A DNA stretch of 64,000 nucleotides, from NCBI GenBank assembly GCA_035079385.1, contig JAVHKY010000028.1:6076001-6140000 (forward strand), in the 5' to 3' direction. The translations under genes and the position numbers were made by a program. Of this stretch, positions 59,025 through 64,000 are shown piece after piece. This DNA is from Aspidiotus rigidus. Taxonomy: Eukaryota; Arthropoda; Insecta; Hemiptera; Diaspididae. Each line of letters starts with the position of its first letter. The stretch's first letter is position 1. The notes under the pieces are model-generated. The model was given only the letters and a program-made list of their open reading frames with translations. It was not told the origin of the DNA and made no database searches.

Positions 59025-60980
59025 TAACTCCACCATCCACGACAACTTCAAAAAAACCGCTTCCGGATCGGACAACATTCACACCTACATGCTTGAGAAC
59101 ATCCCCCCAACTCCTTTCTCCTTTTCTCCCTCTCCAACGCTATCTCACTCCGAGACTCACCCTTTAACCTGGGAACTAGCCATCGCGTTCCATATTTTAA
59201 AAACCTACAAACGTTCCTCCCTCCCCTTATACTACCATTGTATCGCCCTAACCTCCATTCTACGTAAACTCTTTAAAAAATCCCCAGCAAAAATGGGGTT
59301 TCTCGAATCTAGTGGTACCTGGTCTCCCTGACAATACAGCACTTTACAAGCCATCTTCGACTTTAACCCCCAAATTGAAGGATGATTACATAATATCTAC
59401 CCTCTTGACACTGTATTCTATGATCTTTAGGAAAGGTACCCTCGTTTGGCCACACTATATTTTCTTCTAAATTATTTGAGGTAGGCCTCCGTGGCAATTT
59501 ACCCTCCCTTCTTCAGTCTTTTCTTCGTGATGGATCCATATCAGTTAAATTCAAAACCACTAGTTTTCTTTCCACTCCATTTCAAATGACGTCTCCTAGT
59601 GAGAAGTTTAAAGTGTTCCTCTCTTCCTAATTCTCATAAGAGATCTAACAAACTGTGTCCCTCCCCCGACTACTTTTTCCAGATTATTCCAATATCTCCC
59701 TCACTTCCTCAAACCGTAAACGAGCTACACGTCTACTCCAACTCACCCTCGTTCAGGTCTCCTTCTGGAACTCGGATCGTGGATTTCGTTTTTCTAACAG
59801 AAAACCGTTTCACTTATAGATATTCCATAAAAGTCATTCACGTATTTTCTCTCCCCTCCAACTCCTCCTCCAGAACTTCCAGATTAGCTCCTAATCCTCC
59901 ACTAAATTTCTTGGCCTTGATCTTCGACACCAAATTCTCCTGGACTCCCCTCATCAAACTTCTAAGAGCTGAATGCCTAAATGTCTAAATTCACTGAATA
60001 TCCTTGAATATCTATCCCATACTCGCATTGCTTGCAGTCGCAAGCTCCCTTTTCAACTACACAATTCTCTAATCCCTTCTCAAGTGGACGACGGGCCCCA
60101 ATCTAGAGGCGGGCTAATAATTTTCTCTTGAAATTACGGCGGGCGCAATACAATCTGTTAACTTACGATTAGCATTCGGTGCTCTGTATAGTGTATACCA
60201 GCCCTACAACCAGCCTGTGCGTCGAGGCTGGTATTCCGATTCTCCAAAATTCCGCTTAATCATCTCTTACCGCCAATTTGATTGCGTCTACGGCCCAGTT
60301 CCCCCAACTCTCTATTTTCTCTCCTCCCTTCGCTCCCAATCCCTTATTTTTTTCTTCAGAATCTCATCCAGACTACGTCTCAAGTTGGACGCCTTTCTCC
60401 CTATCTACTTATCCCCCTCTCCCTGGGCATCTCAACGCGTAATATTCGCCTCGACCTGCCTGACTAACCGAAATTGCCGAACACAATCTGCATTAGATAC
60501 ATAAAAAAAAGCAACTATTCTCAATGATTTTTCCTTCACAACCTGTACTTTACAGATGAATCCAAATCGAGTTCCAAAACTAGCTACGCCTTCTCTATAT
60601 CAATGGAGAAATCACGCTCTTCTGTACAAGAAACTCGGCCTCCATATATCTTTCTGGACTATTTGCCATCTATTCCTGCCTCGGTCACCTGTACCTTTTC
60701 CTTTCTCCCCTGAAAACCTCAACTTCTTCTCCATCTTCAAATGCTCTTCTCTGAATTCCTGGTGTCTTACTGGACTCCCGGAACACGACACAGTCAATCT
60801 AGAAGCTAAGTGAGCCCAGCTCTGCTGCTCAATCATTGATCTCTACCCTTTTCTGGCTCACTTCTAATCTCACTATCATTCTCAACTCATCTCATCATGA
60901 CATAATCTTCGGTCCTCTCAACTCCACAGTAAACTTTGTTTACTTGAAAAATCCCGGATCTCTAGTCCTCTTCAATTTGT
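59025..60980 (+). pseudogene. Degenerate LINE: reverse transcriptase and downstream region
   Basis: The 5' part reads TASGSDNIHTYMLENIP, then WELAIAFHILKTYK and YYHCIALTSILRKLFKK, a decayed version of the LINE RT fingers (where intact LINEs have YRPI). Later segments in other frames include ALIFDTKFSWTPLIKLLRAE (LINE RT thumb) and a piece resembling an EAGIPIL region. A possible RNase H remnant lies around 60600-60750. Many stops and frameshifts. Family is probably I/jockey-like; strand and general identity are firmer than the family. Confidence 0.6.
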
Positions 60981-61119
60981 TCGTAACGCCATGAAGAAAT
61001 AGACGTAGCGCCACTAAGAATTAAGCCCAACCATCTATAACACACTCCTTTCTTCTCCTTGGGCTCTCTGCTCCACATTCATGCCAATACTGCCATGTTG
61101 AGAAATGATTTGGTCCCAT

Positions 61120-61262
61120 TTTCAACAGGGAACTTATTCCTTCAGACGGGGATAGTTATTTCGCGGAAAAGTCCGGAGTCCGCTGTCCACCGACAAGCAA
61201 CCTCATATCTATAGCTTGAAGGTCAACATTTTACGAAGTTTCTCTGCTCCCCTCCTATCATA
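61120..61262. repeat. Composite repeat family fragment
   Basis: TTCAACAGGGAACTTATTCC, a TCCG/CTGTCCACCG segment and CCCCTCCTATCATACA correspond to modules of the family. Confidence 0.5.
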
Positions 61263-61385
61263 CACTATATCTCAGAAAATAGACACTTTTGGCTTCACTC
61301 CGTGAAAGAACCCGTGAGTTTTTTTCCTGTCCATACCTCCAAAGCCTCAGAAAATGTGACCGAGGAAGAGTAAAGGCGTGACCCT

Positions 61386-62022
61386 TTGTTTCGGCGCGGA
61401 CGTTTCGACTCGGCCGTTTGGACGCCAACGTTTAGGTACGAATCCTTTCGGCGCCACAGTAATTTTGACGGTTCAATTATTTCGAAATGTGTTCTTGCAT
61501 AAAAATATCGATATTTACAAAAGTATTTAAAAAAACGAAAATAGTTACTAAAATTGAATCATAAAATTTTTACAATGGTAATTATAAATTGTATGCAATC
61601 GCTCTGAGATATTCGATCGTGCTTCGATTTTTATAATTGCGGACGATTCGGAGGAGCCGTTGATCTTTTGAAATGTATTTTGATCATTTTAGGGGCAAAA
61701 TGGCACCGATTTCCGAGTTTACATTTCGACCCTTTAGCATTGACCTGATCTTTCTTACAAATCGCCACAGATTAGGATGCGAGTACCCAAAGTGCTGTTG
61801 CAGGCAATGATGGCCAGCTTCAGCACTGTTATTGGTTTGGGCATCGCCTTTCGTGGTTCGTGAATGTACATTCCACCTTCCTGACGAAATCGTGGGTGTT
61901 TTCAAGCACGACCCCGCCTCCCTGGACGACCAATATAATTATTCTCAAATTCCATCAGGATTTCCAGCGATTTATCAACATCATCTTTCGTCATCGAAGA
62001 GAAAATTGTCCGCGCCGAAACA
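61386..62022. mobile_element. Putative MULE-derived element with 16-bp perfect inverted ends
   Basis: TTGTTTCGGCGCGGAC at 61386-61401 has its perfect inverse at 62007-62022. The pair brackets the MULE transposase relic. No matching 8-10-bp target duplication is visible, so this may be an internally deleted or eroded element. Confidence 0.5.
61684..62005 (-). pseudogene. MULE transposase C-terminal relic
   Basis: In one frame, VDKSLEILMEFENNYIGRPG; after a frameshift near 61910, RWNVHSRTTKGDAQTNNSAE, then QQHFGYSHPNLWRFV. This is the conserved C-terminal block of animal MULE transposases: YIG, then xWNVxxR, TNNxVE and HPxxWxF. The catalytic D-D-E core is not seen. Non-functional. Confidence 0.68.
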
Positions 62023-62257
62023 ATATTTCACCAGAAAAGGCATAAAGACATCTTATTATAGAAGGCAAAATGGAATATTTTCCGCCATACATAATTTTAT
62101 ATAATTCATTGATACACAATCGTTATTTAGTCTAAAATATATTAAACAGAATCACCAATTCACCTTGTAATGAGCGTATTTTAATTCAAAATTCATTTTT
62201 AATTCTTATATTATTACAACAGCACATCTATACTATAGTATTTCTTCCTGAAGGTTG

Positions 62258-62490
62258 ATAGGTCCCCGTTAGGTCAGTTAGTTAGGGCGCGACAGATAAG
62301 TGCTGAAAGGTACCGCGTTTGAGCCCCGCATGGCTGAGGTGACATGATGAAGAGTGCCTCAAATAATTTTTTTTCGCACGTTTTCCCTTCATTCTTTTTG
62401 CACAGTATTTTTTGTGAATGTAATTGTAATTTTATATTAATTTTGATTAAAAAAGAAAATAATAATGATAATAATAATAATAATAGGCCC
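62258..62490 (+). mobile_element. Possible tRNA-derived SINE
   Basis: A tRNA-like head: TAGGTCAGTTAG resembles an A box, and about 45 bp on GCGTTTGAGCCCCGC resembles a B box. The head is followed by an unrelated body and an ATA-rich simple tail (62458-62485). It does not fold as a functional tRNA by eye. A single copy in this window; no target duplication identified. Confidence 0.5.
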
Positions 62491-62795
62491 ACAGTGGTAA
62501 CAAAGTTGGTAAGCAGCTACTTCACAACTACAAAAGAAGTGGTAAACAGTGGCTAAATAGCTATCTCACCCCTTCCCGTGTGTACGCAAAGCAGTGGCGT
62601 TGAAACTAGTTCACACCTTCGTTGAAAAAAGCAGCGTAGAGGTGGAGAATACGCACAGGTCGTCCGTTTCGAGTGGTACGTATAAAATTAACATGTACTT
62701 ATAGTGGAGTTGCAGCTTCCTGTAAACTACGAGATAGTGGTGGCCGCCGCTAAATTTTCGTCTTTTTATTTGTAGCTGCGAAATGTTCAACGGGA
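62491..62795. other. Intergenic, unrecognised
   Basis: Contains several GTGGTAA/CAGTGG strings but no clear repeat unit or gene. Confidence 0.4.
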
Positions 62796-63825
62796 AGGCA
62801 GATAATCACTGTACTTTGGACTCAAAGTTTTCAACACTACTTGAAATCTCATATAACTGATGATTTGAATACGCCAAAAAATAATGTAATTATAGAACTC
62901 ACAAAACGTAATCTCCTACATGAAATTCTTCTGTTTCGTTAATCATGGTGCTTTATATAAAAGATTCACAACTCAAAAAAAATTCACAAAATGCTCACAC
63001 TGCATTATAAAATCACTGCAGCGCTGATGCCTAGCAAAACGTGAGAGAATAAGTGTATAAATGATATTGAAGTTAATTTCCAGCGATCGTTCGCGGACGC
63101 TGATTTACAATATATAATATCAATTGAACGCAATGATAAGGCAGGTAATCACTGTACTTTGGACTCAAAGTTTTCAACACTACTTGAAATCTCATATAAC
63201 TGATGATTTGAATATGCCAAAAAATAATGTAATTATAGAGTTAGGTATACTCACAAAACGTAATCTCCTACATGAAATTCTTCTGTTTCGTTAATCATTG
63301 TGGTGTGGTTTATATAAAAGATTCACAACTCAAAAAAAATTCAAAAAATGCTCACACTGTATTATAAAATCACTGCAGCGCTGATGCCCAGCAAAACGTG
63401 AGAGAATAAGTGCATAAATGATATTGAAGTTAATTTCCAGCGATCGTTCGCGGACGCTGGTTTACGATATATAATATCAATTGAACGCAATGATAAGGCA
63501 GATAATCACTGTACTTTGGACTCAAAGTTTTCAACACTACTTGAAATCTCATATAACTGATGATTTGAATATGCCAAAAAATAATGTAATTATAGAGTTA
63601 GGTATACTCACAAAACGTAATCTCCTACATGAAATTCTTCTGTTTCGTTAATCATTGTGCTTATATAAAAGATTCAGAACTCAAAAAAAATTCACAAAAT
63701 GCTCACACTGTTTATAAAATCACTGCAGCGCTGATGCCCAGCAAAACGTGAGAGAATAAGTGCATAAATGATATTGAAGTTAATTTCCAGCGATCGTTCA
63801 GCGACGCTGATCTACGATATATAAT
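62796..63825 (+). repeat. 345-bp satellite-like repeat, three tandem units
   Basis: Units begin near 62798, 63140 and 63496 (AGGCAG(A/G)TAATCACTGTAC) and end with GCGACGCTGATCTACGATAT-like sequence. Each carries GTTTATATAAAAGATTC or a shorter TATA-like version and AAATCACTGCAGCGCTGATG. Single copies are at 50.8 and 57.0 kb. Non-coding. Confidence 0.9.
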
Positions 63826-64000
63826 ACAAGCTGAAATACCCGCCGTCGGACGGACGACAAACAATCTAAACTACAGTATAGTAGGTCGGATCGTGTTTTT
63901 TGGGCACATGCGCACTCCTAAAAGCGCTCTCCTAATTTTTCATTCACACACTTGCTCGAAATCTAAATGAGAAAAACACTTCTTACTTTTTTTTTCTGTT
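63826..64000. other. Window end, unrecognised
   Basis: No feature supported. Confidence 0.4.

Overview
This is eukaryotic DNA, most likely from an arthropod and probably an insect. The evidence is spliceosomal introns with GTAAGT-type donors, BEL/Pao LTR retroelements, jockey-like and Penelope-like retroelements, FLYWCH/MULE-type and hAT-type DNA-transposon relics, and many microsatellites. There are no bacterial-style operons, ribosome binding sites or CRISPR arrays. The species cannot be fixed from the window. Most of the sequence is repeats; host genes are sparse.

Region 1 (0-13 kb): two copies of a composite repeat family, then a 399-residue ankyrin-repeat gene (plus, 3120-4319). It converges on a multi-exon minus-strand gene (8626 to 4759) for a predicted secreted Gly/Pro/Met-rich protein of about 254 residues. 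A hAT-type MITE with an 8-bp target duplication follows at 9.8 kb, then AT-rich tandem repeats and a further copy of the composite family.

Region 2 (13-15.5 kb): a small element encoding a FLYWCH zinc-finger protein. It is bounded by inverted clusters of one short motif. A second TIR element of about 1 kb follows.

Region 3 (15.5-35.6 kb): a BEL/Pao array on the minus strand. In plus-strand order it reads LTR, pol relic, leader, LTR, then units of about 5.3 kb (non-coding insert, gag, leader, LTR). The last unit is cut off after a scrap of gag. The gag units lack pol; about 2 kb of unrecognised sequence takes its place. Several MITEs and a 1.7-kb foldback element are inserted in individual copies, and paralogous empty sites in the same window define their ends exactly.

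Region 4 (35.6-49.6 kb): no convincing host gene; several MITE-like TIR elements, tandem duplications, and another element with short-motif clusters (48.4-49.2 kb).

Region 5 (49.6-64 kb): a non-LTR insertion with poly-A tail and target duplication, a jockey-like reverse transcriptase relic, the 3' exons of an unrecognised host gene (53909 to 52745) with a duplicated terminal exon, Penelope-like fragments, a degenerate LINE, a MULE transposase C-terminal relic, a tRNA-like SINE candidate, and a satellite-like repeat of about 345 bp.

The most unusual theme is a set of four elements (7.6, 13.1, 14.1 and 48.4 kb). Their ends are not plain TIRs but inverted clusters of an 11-14-bp motif, and the motif differs in each element. 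One encodes a FLYWCH DNA-binding protein, which suggests a family of small transposons with motif-array ends. All calls come from reading the sequence; no alignment or database search was run.
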